Shown here piece by piece: positions 17,002-25,297 of a stretch of 64,000 nt of DNA (position 1 is its first letter; every line of letters begins with the position of its first letter). The stretch spans positions 62,001-126,000 of the forward strand of contig CAISDV010000122.1 of NCBI GenBank assembly GCA_903884185.1, in the 5' to 3' direction. Under the pieces are notes generated by a model that had not been told where the DNA came from, ran no database searches, and saw only the letters and a program-made list of their open reading frames with translations. Source of the stretch: an uncultured Chitinophagaceae bacterium (GTDB taxonomy: Bacteria; Bacteroidota; Bacteroidia; Chitinophagales; Chitinophagaceae). Both the position numbers and the translations under genes were made by a program.

Positions 17002-18173
17002 TGAAAAAGATAATTGTTTGTTTTCTATTGATCGCCGTTTGCAGAAACCTGTCTGCACAAGATGCAGAGAAATTGCATTTCAAATCGGTGCTGGCAGATA
17101 CACATAATGATTTCCTTTCCAAATCTGTTGAGAAAGGATATGCCATGGATGCCGACCTGCGCGGAAAAACAATGAGTGACCTTTCCCGCTGGAAAAAAGG
17201 TGGTGTGGACATACAGATCTTTTCGGTTTGGTGTGATGGCAACATGAAGAACCCTTTTTCTTATGCCAATATCCAAATGGATACTTTGTATGCAGTGATC
17301 AAAAGGAACCCGGATAAAATTGCATTGGCAGGAAATACCAAGGAATTGAAACGCGCTTTGAGAAAACATGAGCTTGCTGCGATGTTTGGTGTAGAAGGCG
17401 GCCACATGATTGAAAACAAACTGGAAAATCTCGACAGCTTATACAAACGAGGCGCTCGTTATATGACGCTTACCTGGAATAATTCCACTCCATGGGCAAC
17501 CTCCGCCATGCAGGAAACTAATGGCAAAAATCCTAATCCTAAAAAAGGGCTGAATGATTTTGGCAAGGAGGTAATTAAGAGAATGAATGACCTGGGGATG
17601 ATGGTAGATCTCTCACATGTGGGCGAGCAAACTTTCTGGGACGCGATCGCAACCACTACAAAACCTGTGATCGTTTCTCATAGCAGCGTGTATGCACTTT
17701 GCCCCGCTTTCAGAAATTTAAAAGACGACCAGATAAAAGCGGTGGCAAAGAATGGTGGCTTGATCAACGTAAATTTTTTCTCTGGCTTTATCGACAGCAA
17801 TTATGAAAAAAGAAATATTGCTTTTGGTTTGAAACACAAAACCGAAATGGATTCATTAAAGAAGATCAACCCCGAGCCTTATTTTACAGATGAGTTTTTG
17901 TATTTCAAATACCCCCAGGAAGTGCAGTATATACGCCCGCCATTGTCAATGCTGATAGATCATATTGATTATATCGTAAAAATGGTGGGTGCAGATTACG
18001 TAGGGTTAGGATCTGATTTTGATGGCATCAATTCCGGGCCGCAGCAGTTAGACGATGTAACGAGTTACCCGTTGATCACGAAAGCATTACTGGAAAGAGG
18101 TTATAGTAAAAAAGATATCAGGAAGATATTGGGCGAGAATTTTATGAGAGTGTTTAAGGCGAATTGCAAATAA
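17001..18173 (+). CDS. Secreted M19 family (renal dipeptidase-like) dipeptidase
   Basis: Zinc dipeptidase of family M19, which cleaves dipeptides including those with a C-terminal D-residue. Signal peptide about residues 1-19 (ends LSA). The HxD metal motif is His35-Asp37 in ADTHNDF, the bridging Glu is in FGVEGGHMIENK, later ligands are in DLSHVGEQTFWDAI and IVSHSSVYALCP, and the final Asp in GLGSDFDGI. Length 390 is typical. The start ATG overlaps the previous stop (TAATG), showing translational coupling to the class C hydrolase. Confidence 0.92.
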   Translation: MKKIIVCFLLIAVCRNLSAQDAEKLHFKSVLADTHNDFLSKSVEKGYAMDADLRGKTMSDLSRWKKGGVDIQIFSVWCDGNMKNPFSYANIQMDTLYAVIKRNPDKIALAGNTKELKRALRKHELAAMFGVEGGHMIENKLENLDSLYKRGARYMTLTWNNSTPWATSAMQETNGKNPNPKKGLNDFGKEVIKRMNDLGMMVDLSHVGEQTFWDAIATTTKPVIVSHSSVYALCPAFRNLKDDQIKAVAKNGGLINVNFFSGFIDSNYEKRNIAFGLKHKTEMDSLKKINPEPYFTDEFLYFKYPQEVQYIRPPLSMLIDHIDYIVKMVGADYVGLGSDFDGINSGPQQLDDVTSYPLITKALLERGYSKKDIRKILGENFMRVFKANCK

Positions 18174-18180
18174 AAAGAAT

Positions 18181-18303
18181 TACCGCAGAGGCGGGGAGAC
18201 AGGGAGAAACGCCCGTCCGAATGGCGTAGCCGGGCGGGCAGAGATAGGGCGCTATTCAATTTTAACTCTGCGAACCTCCCTGTCTCCCCGCCTCCCCGGT
18301 GAA
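18181..18303. repeat. Long imperfect inverted repeat (CCGCAGAG family) with a nested GGCGTAGCC hairpin
   Basis: Left arm ACCGCAGAGGCGGGGAGACA pairs with right arm TGTCTCCCCGCCTCCCCGGT after an internal region. Inside the left part sits a second palindromic element, CCGAATGGCGTAGCCGGGCGG (18217-18237, here split to fit: CCGAAT, GGCGTAGCC, GGGCGG). The element fills most of the gap between the dipeptidase and the penicillin acylase gene and ends about 30 bases before the chosen start of the latter. Related copies lie at 22174, 33351 and 41330. Confidence 0.75.
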
Positions 18304-18331
18304 AAATTTTTGCTTCAAAGAAATATCGATC

Positions 18332-20512
18332 ATGAAAAAAATACTTCTCTTAATCCTCCTTCCGCTTCAGCTAATCGCCCAAACTTCCAAAGAAGATATC
18401 CAGCGTTTTGAAAAAGAAGCAAAGCAAGTTACCATCATCCGCGACAACTGGGGCATTCCGCATATCTACGGAAAGACAGATGCCGACTGTGTATTTGGCC
18501 TGCTATATGCCCAATGCGAAGATGATTTTAAAAGAGTAGAAAGTAATTATATTGAACAACTGGGCAGAACCAGTGAAGTAAAAGGAGAAAGCAGTTTATA
18601 TGCCGACCTGCTGATGAAATTAGTAGTAGATTCTGCCGGCGCTGTGGCAGATTATCAAAAAAGCCCGGCCTGGTTAAAGCAATTATTAATCGCTTTTGCC
18701 GATGGCGTGAATTATTATCTCTACAAACATCCTGAAACAAAACCCGCGCTGCTTTATCATTTCAAACCCTGGTATCCATTGATGTTCACTGATGGAAGCA
18801 TTAACGCAATCAGTAGCGGCGGTGTGACAGCTAATGAACTAAGAAATTTTTATTCCGGTGATGCAACCCCTGTGGCAGTTATCGCACAACCCTACCAGGA
18901 TGAGAAACAGATCGGCTCAAACGGTTTTGCCATTGCACCTTCTAAAAGTGCATCGGGAAATGCGATCTTATATATTAACCCACATGTAACTTTTTATTTC
19001 CGTCCCGAAGTGCAGATGGTGAGTGAAGCAGGCTTGAATGTGTACGGTGCAGTTACCTGGGGGCAATTCTTCGTGTACCAGGGATTTAATGAACATTGTG
19101 GGTGGATGCATACTTCAAGCGCTACGGATGTATCTGATGCGTATATTGAAAAGACCCAGAAGAAAGGTGATTCATTATTTTACGAATATGACAAAACATT
19201 GCGCCCTGTTAAGCGCGAGACTATCATCATGAAATATAAAAGTGGTGATGCCATCCTGTCTAAATCAATCCCGGCATTGTTTACACACCACGGCCCCATC
19301 ATGGCAAAACGAAATGGCCAACTACTGAGCGTGAAAAGTTATAACCGTTCCATGAGCTCTTTGATTCAATCATGGCAACGTACCAAGAGCAAAGGTTTTG
19401 AAGATTATAAAAAAGCGATGGGACTTTTATCAAACACCTCTAATAATACTGTTTTCGCAGACGATAAAGGGAATATCGCTTACTGGCATGGCAATTTTAT
19501 GCCGAGAAGGGATACGGCTTATGATTGGTCGAAACCTGTGGACGGTTCTACCAGCGCTACCGAATGGAAGGGATTGCATACCGTTGATGAAGTGATACAT
19601 GTTTATAATCCTGCTTCTGGTTTTATTCAAAACTGTAACTCTACTCCTTTCACTGTGTCAGGCAGCAGCAGCCCCAAGAGAGAAAATTATCCTGCGTATA
19701 TGTCGCCCGATGAAGAAAATTTTCGTGCGCTGAATGCAGTAAGATTATTAAGTAACACCAATGGTTTTACAATTGATAAAATGATCAGCACCGGTTATGA
19801 TACACACCTCACTGCATTTGAATCGTTGATACCAGCCTTAATAAAAGCATACCAAACATTACCTGCAAATGATGCCACTGCCATTGCATTAAAAGAAGCG
19901 ATCGGAATATTGAAAGACTGGAACCTCGCGAGCAGCGAGCCTTCTATTGCCACTACACTCGCCATTGAATGGGCGCAAAAGCTAATGCAGAAGATACAGC
20001 AGTCAAGGCCTGCTGGAGTGCGTACAGGGTTTATTGAACGTGTGAACTTCTTTGCAAGCACTGCCAAGCCACAGGACCTGTTGCAACCACTACAAGCCGT
20101 ATTAAAAGAGTTGCAGCAGAAATTCGGCGGATGGAAAATAGCATGGGGCGAGATCAACCGTTACCAAAGGCTTACCGGAAATGTTGATGAGACATTTGAT
20201 GACAAGCAGCCAAGCATACCAGTTGGCAGGGTTTCTTCAACCTGGGGTTGCCTCCCCTCTTTCAACAGTCGCATTCTTCCTAACACACAAAAAAGATATG
20301 GCTACAACGGTAGCAGCTTTATTTGCGCCATAGAATTTGGAAAAAAAGTAAAAGCCAAATCATTGCTGACCGGTGGCGAAAGCGGGCATCCCGAATCAAA
20401 ACATTTTGGCGACCAGGCAGAGATGTATGCAAAAGGCGAGTTTAAAGAAGTGTTGTTTTATAAGGAGGATGTGTTGAAGCATATGGAGAAGACGTATCAT
20501 CCGGGGGAGTAG
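18332..20512 (+). CDS. Penicillin acylase-family N-terminal nucleophile amidase
   Basis: Predicted exported Ntn-hydrolase that self-cleaves into alpha and beta chains and hydrolyses amides such as N-acyl amino acids, acyl-homoserine lactones or beta-lactam side chains. With ATG 18332 the precursor has 726 residues and a signal peptide of about 16; the frame is open to 18299 but that start lies against a repeat. VTIIRDNWGIPHIYG opens the alpha chain. The beta-chain nucleophile should be Ser196 in QIGSNGFAIAPSKS, followed by family segments HVTFYFRPE, TWGQFFVYQGFNEH and HGPIM. It shares strand and context with the D-aminoacylase operon but is separated from it by a repeat, so it may have its own promoter. 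Confidence 0.9.
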   Translation: MKKILLLILLPLQLIAQTSKEDIQRFEKEAKQVTIIRDNWGIPHIYGKTDADCVFGLLYAQCEDDFKRVESNYIEQLGRTSEVKGESSLYADLLMKLVVDSAGAVADYQKSPAWLKQLLIAFADGVNYYLYKHPETKPALLYHFKPWYPLMFTDGSINAISSGGVTANELRNFYSGDATPVAVIAQPYQDEKQIGSNGFAIAPSKSASGNAILYINPHVTFYFRPEVQMVSEAGLNVYGAVTWGQFFVYQGFNEHCGWMHTSSATDVSDAYIEKTQKKGDSLFYEYDKTLRPVKRETIIMKYKSGDAILSKSIPALFTHHGPIMAKRNGQLLSVKSYNRSMSSLIQSWQRTKSKGFEDYKKAMGLLSNTSNNTVFADDKGNIAYWHGNFMPRRDTAYDWSKPVDGSTSATEWKGLHTVDEVIHVYNPASGFIQNCNSTPFTVSGSSSPKRENYPAYMSPDEENFRALNAVRLLSNTNGFTIDKMISTGYDTHLTAFESLIPALIKAYQTLPANDATAIALKEAIGILKDWNLASSEPSIATTLAIEWAQKLMQKIQQSRPAGVRTGFIERVNFFASTAKPQDLLQPLQAVLKELQQKFGGWKIAWGEINRYQRLTGNVDETFDDKQPSIPVGRVSSTWGCLPSFNSRILPNTQKRYGYNGSSFICAIEFGKKVKAKSLLTGGESGHPESKHFGDQAEMYAKGEFKEVLFYKEDVLKHMEKTYHPGE

Positions 20513-20519
20513 TCCAGGA

Positions 20520-20584
20520 AAGTTACCAGTTGCTGGTTGCTAGTTACCAGTTCGTAAGTACCGGTAACTGGCATCCGGGAACCA
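20520..20584. repeat. Dispersed GGTTACTGGTTGCT-type repeat, copy 2
   Basis: The 76-base gap between two convergent genes is almost wholly made of AGTTACCAGTTGCTGGTTGC-like words, then a reverse-oriented ACCGGTAACTGGCATCC segment, so the tract can fold back on itself. Same family as the tracts at 12718, 23281, 31161, 34424 and 36367. Confidence 0.75.
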
Positions 20585-20588
20585 ATGA

Positions 20589-22124
20589 TTATCTTTTTAC
20601 TTCCCTTATATGATACTCCTGAATCAACGCCGGTGTCTCAGGTGTTAATGTAAAACTCACTTGTATGTTTGCCTTCTCGCCTTCAATAATAAAATAACCG
20701 CGCATCTGGTTTTCGGGAACTACTTCTCCTACTCGAATGATCTTTCCTGCTTTATTGAAAATATCAGTCGCTTCTTTTTCTAATGATTCAGTAAAATAAT
20801 CCATAAAGAAGTTCACCGCGAAGATGCCACTGGCTTGTGCGTTTTTCCAATTGGGTAATAATTTCATCAACCCCGCCTGCCTTTCTTTTAATATGGCTGA
20901 AGCAGGCAATTGCCGTGGTTGCAATTGTGCAGCTCTCACCAATGTATCCAATACTCTTATGTTTACAACACCTGTTGGAGCATAAGTAACATTGGCAAAT
21001 AATATCACTCCAATACCATATTCCGGCATAATGCGCCAGTTGCTGCCAAAGCCGGGGAGTCCGCCGCTATGCGCGATCATTACTCGTCCATCACAGTCTT
21101 TTGTCCAACCCAAGCCATAACAATACCCCGTTGCTATCGGGCAAGTGCGCCCATCGGGATATTTATAATCGGCAGTTAAAGCACCAAAGCGCCAGGGCTG
21201 GTGCATCTCACGTATAGAGCTTCTTTTAACCGGGCCATTATCTGCATCATCACGCGGAGGCCATGCAGATTGATGCAAGGCAACGTATTTACTAAAAGAT
21301 TCTACTGAAGTGATCATACCGCCCATCGAACCATAAATACCATCGTGCAATAAAGCTTCTTCTCTCCAGTTATTATTGATCCAGCGGTAACCATGCGCCA
21401 ATTCATTGGCCGGAACTTTCGTGTATTCCCATTCTGCCTGCGGCATACCCAATGGCTTCCATATATTTTTTGCAATATATTCTTCGTAAGAAACGCCGGA
21501 TACTTTTTTAATGATATAACCCAGCATCGTAAATCCGAGATTACTGTATTCATACTGCAAGCCGGGATCATTGGAAAAAGAAATTCCTCTTTTGATCAGT
21601 TCAATTAATTGCGCATCAGTGTTAGCTAACTGGCGGTCGCCCCAGGGATTGTCTTCCGGGAAACCTGCCGAATGGCTCATCAGATTTTTTATGGTGATGG
21701 CTGGTGCGTCTGAAGTCAGCTGTTGCCCTTTCATTTCAGGGATATACATATATACCGGGTCATCCAGTTTCAGTTTTCCTTCATCGCGAAGTTTGAGGAT
21801 GGCCATGGCTGTAAAGCTTTTGGACATAGATGCAATGCGGAACATGGAACTGGTGGTGGCAGGTATTTTCTTGTCGATATCAGTATAGCCGCCGCTGCCG
21901 GAGTATACGAGTTTACCATCTAACATGATACCAAATGAATAACCCGGAAAATGATTCTTCTCGGCATACTCTTTATATATTTTTTCTACTGCCGAGAAGA
22001 GAGGTTCAATTTTCTTCAAACGGCTCTCATCGGTGAAATGTGGAGGTTGGTAAGATGTTTTTGTTTGACTGGTTGCATTTGACAGAATCATTAAAGAAAC
22101 TGCTGTTAAAATTGTCTTGAACAT
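20589..22124 (-). CDS. Secreted class C beta-lactamase-family serine hydrolase (second copy)
   Basis: A second serine beta-lactamase-like hydrolase, 511 residues with a signal peptide of about 20. SxxK is S99-M-S-K102 in FRIASMSKSF, YxN is in YEYSNLGF, and the third motif is HSGGLPGF. A C-terminal beta domain covers about residues 400-510. It differs clearly from the gene at 15469 in sequence, so this is not a recent duplication. It is convergent with the penicillin acylase gene, the two stops separated only by a dispersed repeat. Likely substrates are small peptides or esters. Confidence 0.9.
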   Translation of the reverse strand: MFKTILTAVSLMILSNATSQTKTSYQPPHFTDESRLKKIEPLFSAVEKIYKEYAEKNHFPGYSFGIMLDGKLVYSGSGGYTDIDKKIPATTSSMFRIASMSKSFTAMAILKLRDEGKLKLDDPVYMYIPEMKGQQLTSDAPAITIKNLMSHSAGFPEDNPWGDRQLANTDAQLIELIKRGISFSNDPGLQYEYSNLGFTMLGYIIKKVSGVSYEEYIAKNIWKPLGMPQAEWEYTKVPANELAHGYRWINNNWREEALLHDGIYGSMGGMITSVESFSKYVALHQSAWPPRDDADNGPVKRSSIREMHQPWRFGALTADYKYPDGRTCPIATGYCYGLGWTKDCDGRVMIAHSGGLPGFGSNWRIMPEYGIGVILFANVTYAPTGVVNIRVLDTLVRAAQLQPRQLPASAILKERQAGLMKLLPNWKNAQASGIFAVNFFMDYFTESLEKEATDIFNKAGKIIRVGEVVPENQMRGYFIIEGEKANIQVSFTLTPETPALIQEYHIREVKR

Positions 22125-22173
22125 GATTTGTTTGATTTAATGATTCGCTTGATTTTAAAATTACAGTTTGGTT

Positions 22174-22266
22174 CACCGCAGAGGCGGGGAGGCGGAGAGG
22201 TTCGCTGAGCTAAGACTCAGTCAAACATAATGATCTCTGCGCTTCTCTGCGTCTCTGCGGTAAAAA
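22174..22266. repeat. Long imperfect inverted repeat (CCGCAGAG family), copy 2
   Basis: Left arm CACCGCAGAGGCGGGGAGGC and right arm CTTCTCTGCGTCTCTGCGGT flank a variable centre containing GCTGAGCTAAGACTCAG. The element fills most of the gap between the class C hydrolase start and the end of the E1 gene, both on the minus strand. Confidence 0.75.
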
Positions 22267-22269
22267 TTA

Positions 22270-24282
22270 TTAATAAGCAACCAACTTCCTCACATATTCA
22301 TCCAACCTGCTCTTTGCTAAAAATTGTTTTTCCAATTCCAGATTAAATGGAACAGGTGTATCTAACGATGCACAGCGCAATACAGGCGCATCCAGTAATT
22401 CAAAGCAATGTTCACTGATCCAGGCGCTGACCTCTCCACCAATACCTCCTTCCAAAGTATCTTCATGCAGTATCAATACTTTACCTGTTTTAGCAACGGT
22501 TGCTTTTATTGCATCATGATCTAATGGTAACAATGTGCGCAGGTCGAGTATCTCTATTGAAATATCTGTATGCTGCTCTGAATATTCCATCGCCCAATGA
22601 ACACCTGCGCCATAAGTGATGATGCTGATATCCACTCCATCATTCACGATTTTAGCTTTCCCAATTTCTATTTCATAATATTCATCCGGCACCGGCCCGC
22701 TGATACTGCGGTATAATGCTTTGTGTTCAAAAAACAGAACGGGGTTGGGATCATTGATCGCAGCGATCAGCAAACCTTTTGCATCCTGCGGCGAAGAAGG
22801 ATACACCACTTTCAATCCCGGCACATGCGTGAACCATGCTTCATCGCTTTGCGAATGAAAAGGCCCGGCGCCCACACCTCCGCCTGTTGGCATTCGTATC
22901 ACAACATCTGCCGCTTGTCCCCAGCGATAATGGATCTTCGCTAAATTATTCACGATCTGGTTAAATCCCACCGTTACAAAATCAGCAAACTGCATTTCCA
23001 TCACGCTTTTATATCCTTCCAAACTCAGTCCCAGCGCCGCTCCTACAATAGCGCTTTCACAAAGTGGCGTATTGCGTACGCTTTCTTTTCCAAATTCTTC
23101 CACAAAACCTTCGGTGATCTTGAATGCACCGCCGTATTCTGCAATATCTTGTCCCATTAAGATCAGGTTCGGATGTTGTCGCATAGACTGACGTAATCCG
23201 TCTTGAATTGCGTTCACAAATCTCTTCTCTGAAACGGGGACTTCATGAACCGGCAACTCCTGCCCGACTATGTCATTCAGGCGGGGGTAACTGGTAACCG
23301 GCAACCGAAAGTAAACATCATTGAGCTCTTCTTGTATATCAGGCACAATCTCTTTCGCTTGCGCAGCTGTTTTCAATTCAGTTTCTATATATGCTTTGAG
23401 CTCATTCCTGATATCCGCCACTCCCATTTCATTGATCACACCTTCAGCCACTAAAAATTGTTCGTAATTTTTTACAGGGTCTTTTCTTCCCCATTCTTCA
23501 AATAATTCTGCAGGAACATATTTTGTACCGCTGGCTTCTTCATGCCCGCGCATACGGAACGTCATACATTCTACGAGATAAGGCTTTTGATTTTTGATGC
23601 AGTATTCACGCACGCCTTTAATGGTATCATACACGCCTAAAATATTATTGCCATCAATCCGCACACCTTCCATTCCATAGCCTTTGGCTTTATCAACTAA
23701 ATATTCGCAGCGGTATTGTTCGTTTACCGGAGTGCTTAAACCATATCCATTGTTTTCAATGATAAAGATCACAGGCAGGTTCCACACAGCAGCCACATTC
23801 AATGCCTCATGAAAATCTCCTTCGCTGGTACCGCCATCACCCGAGTAAGCAAGCGATACTTTATTTTCTTTTTTGAGTTGATAGGCCAGCGCCACTCCAT
23901 CTGCAATTGCTAACTGAGGGCCAAGGTGCGAGATCATCCCGCAGATAAAATGTTCCTTGCTTCCAAAATGAAAACTTCTTTCACGGCCTTTGCTATAACC
24001 TTCTTTGTTGCCCTGCCATTGCATGAATAACTGATGCAACGGCATCCCGCGTGAAGTAAAAACACCCAGGTTTCTGTGCAGGGGCATGATCCATTCATCT
24101 TTCTGCAGAGCAAGCGTGCTGCCCACTGCAATGGCTTCCTGCCCGATCCCACTAAACCATTTACTCACTTTACCCTGCCGCAATAACAGCAGCATCTTTT
24201 CTTCAATCATTCGTGGAAGAAGTAAGTGCCTGTAGATATTGATGAGCTCATCGTTGGATAAAGAAAATCTATCGAAGTGCAT
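22270..24282 (-). CDS. Fused 2-oxoacid dehydrogenase E1 component (alpha plus beta subunit)
   Basis: Thiamine-diphosphate-dependent E1 of a 2-oxoacid dehydrogenase complex (branched-chain or pyruvate type) in which the alpha and beta chains are one 670-residue protein. The alpha half (about 10-320) has the ThDP motif GDG at 148-150 through ENN at 176-178 and RMRGHEE near 248. The beta half begins near residue 350 (RFVNAIQDGLRQSMRQHPN) with MGQDIAEYGGAFKIT and PTGGGVGAGPFHSQS. Fused E1 proteins are known in this phylum. The linker (about 325-345) is encoded by a dispersed repeat element, read in frame. No E2 or E3 gene is adjacent. Substrate specificity is not assignable by eye. Confidence 0.92.
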   Translation of the reverse strand: MHFDRFSLSNDELINIYRHLLLPRMIEEKMLLLLRQGKVSKWFSGIGQEAIAVGSTLALQKDEWIMPLHRNLGVFTSRGMPLHQLFMQWQGNKEGYSKGRERSFHFGSKEHFICGMISHLGPQLAIADGVALAYQLKKENKVSLAYSGDGGTSEGDFHEALNVAAVWNLPVIFIIENNGYGLSTPVNEQYRCEYLVDKAKGYGMEGVRIDGNNILGVYDTIKGVREYCIKNQKPYLVECMTFRMRGHEEASGTKYVPAELFEEWGRKDPVKNYEQFLVAEGVINEMGVADIRNELKAYIETELKTAAQAKEIVPDIQEELNDVYFRLPVTSYPRLNDIVGQELPVHEVPVSEKRFVNAIQDGLRQSMRQHPNLILMGQDIAEYGGAFKITEGFVEEFGKESVRNTPLCESAIVGAALGLSLEGYKSVMEMQFADFVTVGFNQIVNNLAKIHYRWGQAADVVIRMPTGGGVGAGPFHSQSDEAWFTHVPGLKVVYPSSPQDAKGLLIAAINDPNPVLFFEHKALYRSISGPVPDEYYEIEIGKAKIVNDGVDISIITYGAGVHWAMEYSEQHTDISIEILDLRTLLPLDHDAIKATVAKTGKVLILHEDTLEGGIGGEVSAWISEHCFELLDAPVLRCASLDTPVPFNLELEKQFLAKSRLDEYVRKLVAY
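23250..23310. repeat. Dispersed palindromic repeat inside the E1 gene linker
   Basis: CCTGCCCGACTATGTCATTC followed by AGG (23259-23281) is the reverse complement, with one change, of the intergenic element at 31216-31238, and the flanking GGTAACTGGTAACCGGCAACC (split: GGTAACTGG, TAACCGGCAACC, 23286-23306) is the GGTTACTGGTT-type repeat. Read on the minus strand it encodes FRLPVTSYPRLNDIVGQELP, the segment joining the alpha and beta halves of the fused E1. Confidence 0.8.
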
Positions 24283-24410
24283 ATTTTTTGTTTAATTCTG
24301 TTTATAGCAGAAGGGACACAAAGGACATAAGGGACATTTATTGTTAACTGGATCAGGTAAACTTACAACTTCTAAGATACTTGTATTTTTTGTTTGACTT
24401 TATTCAAAAT

Positions 24411-24440
24411 AAAAAAGCCGCCCGGTATTAGGGAGCGGCT
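24411..24440 (-). terminator. Rho-independent terminator after the BI-1 family gene
   Basis: On the minus strand AGCCGCTCCC and CCGGGCGGCT form a G/C-rich hairpin around a short TAATA-type loop, followed directly by a run of six T. It begins about 20 bases after the stop of the BI-1 gene at 24462. The rest of the gap to the E1 start (24283-24410) is A/T rich and holds a short GGGACACAAAGGACATAAGG tract near 24315. Confidence 0.8.
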
Positions 24441-24461
24441 GTTTATATTATTTGAGTAAGA

Positions 24462-25241
24462 TCAATTCCTGTTATTGCCAAAACGCATCAGCAAACGCAG
24501 TATTTCCATGTACAGCCAAATAAGCGTTACCAATAAACCAAATGCCCCATACCATTCCATGAATTTTGGAGCGCCCTGTTCTGCGCCTTCTTCAATCAAA
24601 TTAAAATCCAGTATCAGCTTCAATGCAGCGATGCCTATTATAAACAAACTGATACCGATCCCTAATGCACTTGAATCATACATAAATGGCATATCCACTC
24701 CAAACAGCCTCAATACAAACCTCAGCATATAGAACATAAGGATACCCACCATCGACAAATAAATCACACTTTTCAATTTTTCTGTTGCCTTGATCACCCT
24801 GAAATTATACAAAATAAACATCGCAATAGCTACTCCGAAGGTGAGTCCTACTGCCTGCATAATAATGCCCGGATAGTTTTTGCTGAATGCACCATTCACC
24901 AAAGCAGATAGTCCTCCGATACACAGCCCTTGCAGCAAACCATACGCCGGGGATAGGTAAGGTGCCCACTCAGGTTTATTACGAATAACTATTGCCGTGA
25001 TTAATCCTCCAATAGCACCTACAATCATCCAAATTAAAACTGTTGAGTAAGAACCTGTAACATCAGCCTGGTATAAATGCCAGCTATATGCAGCGCCGCC
25101 AATTACCATCAGCATTAAAAAACCGAATTTATTTATTGCACCGCGAACACTCATTGTTCCCTGTAGTGTTGCTTCGCGTGCAGAGCTCCTGTCGAATATT
25201 TTTTGTGTGAGGGTAGGGTTCCCTGATTTAAAAAGTTCCAT
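24462..25241 (-). CDS. Bax inhibitor-1/YccA family integral membrane protein
   Basis: Seven-transmembrane protein of the BI-1/YccA family; members affect calcium leak and membrane protein turnover, but the physiological role in this phylum is not established. After a cytosolic stretch of about 30 residues, hydrophobic segments follow at roughly 37-55, 68-86, 97-117, 125-145, 155-172, 185-208 and 228-250. The N-terminal MELFKSGNPTLTQKIF and SSAREATLQGTMSVRGA segments are typical of the Bacteroidota branch, as is the WYGAFGLLVTLIWLYMEILR ending. Length 259 is usual. It is monocistronic with its own terminator. Confidence 0.9.
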   Translation of the reverse strand: MELFKSGNPTLTQKIFDRSSAREATLQGTMSVRGAINKFGFLMLMVIGGAAYSWHLYQADVTGSYSTVLIWMIVGAIGGLITAIVIRNKPEWAPYLSPAYGLLQGLCIGGLSALVNGAFSKNYPGIIMQAVGLTFGVAIAMFILYNFRVIKATEKLKSVIYLSMVGILMFYMLRFVLRLFGVDMPFMYDSSALGIGISLFIIGIAALKLILDFNLIEEGAEQGAPKFMEWYGAFGLLVTLIWLYMEILRLLMRFGNNRN

Positions 25242-25297
25242 ATTAAAATTTTAAGGATACAAAGTTAGCAGAAGTAAAATAAATTTCATCGTTAAAA

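Noticed and set aside
18299-18331. Earlier start of the penicillin acylase gene
   Set aside because: It lies against the inverted repeat and would put eleven extra residues before a normal signal peptide.
15469-22124. Duplication origin of the two class C serine hydrolases
   Set aside because: The two proteins share only motif-level similarity and differ in their N- and C-terminal parts, so no recent duplication is evident.
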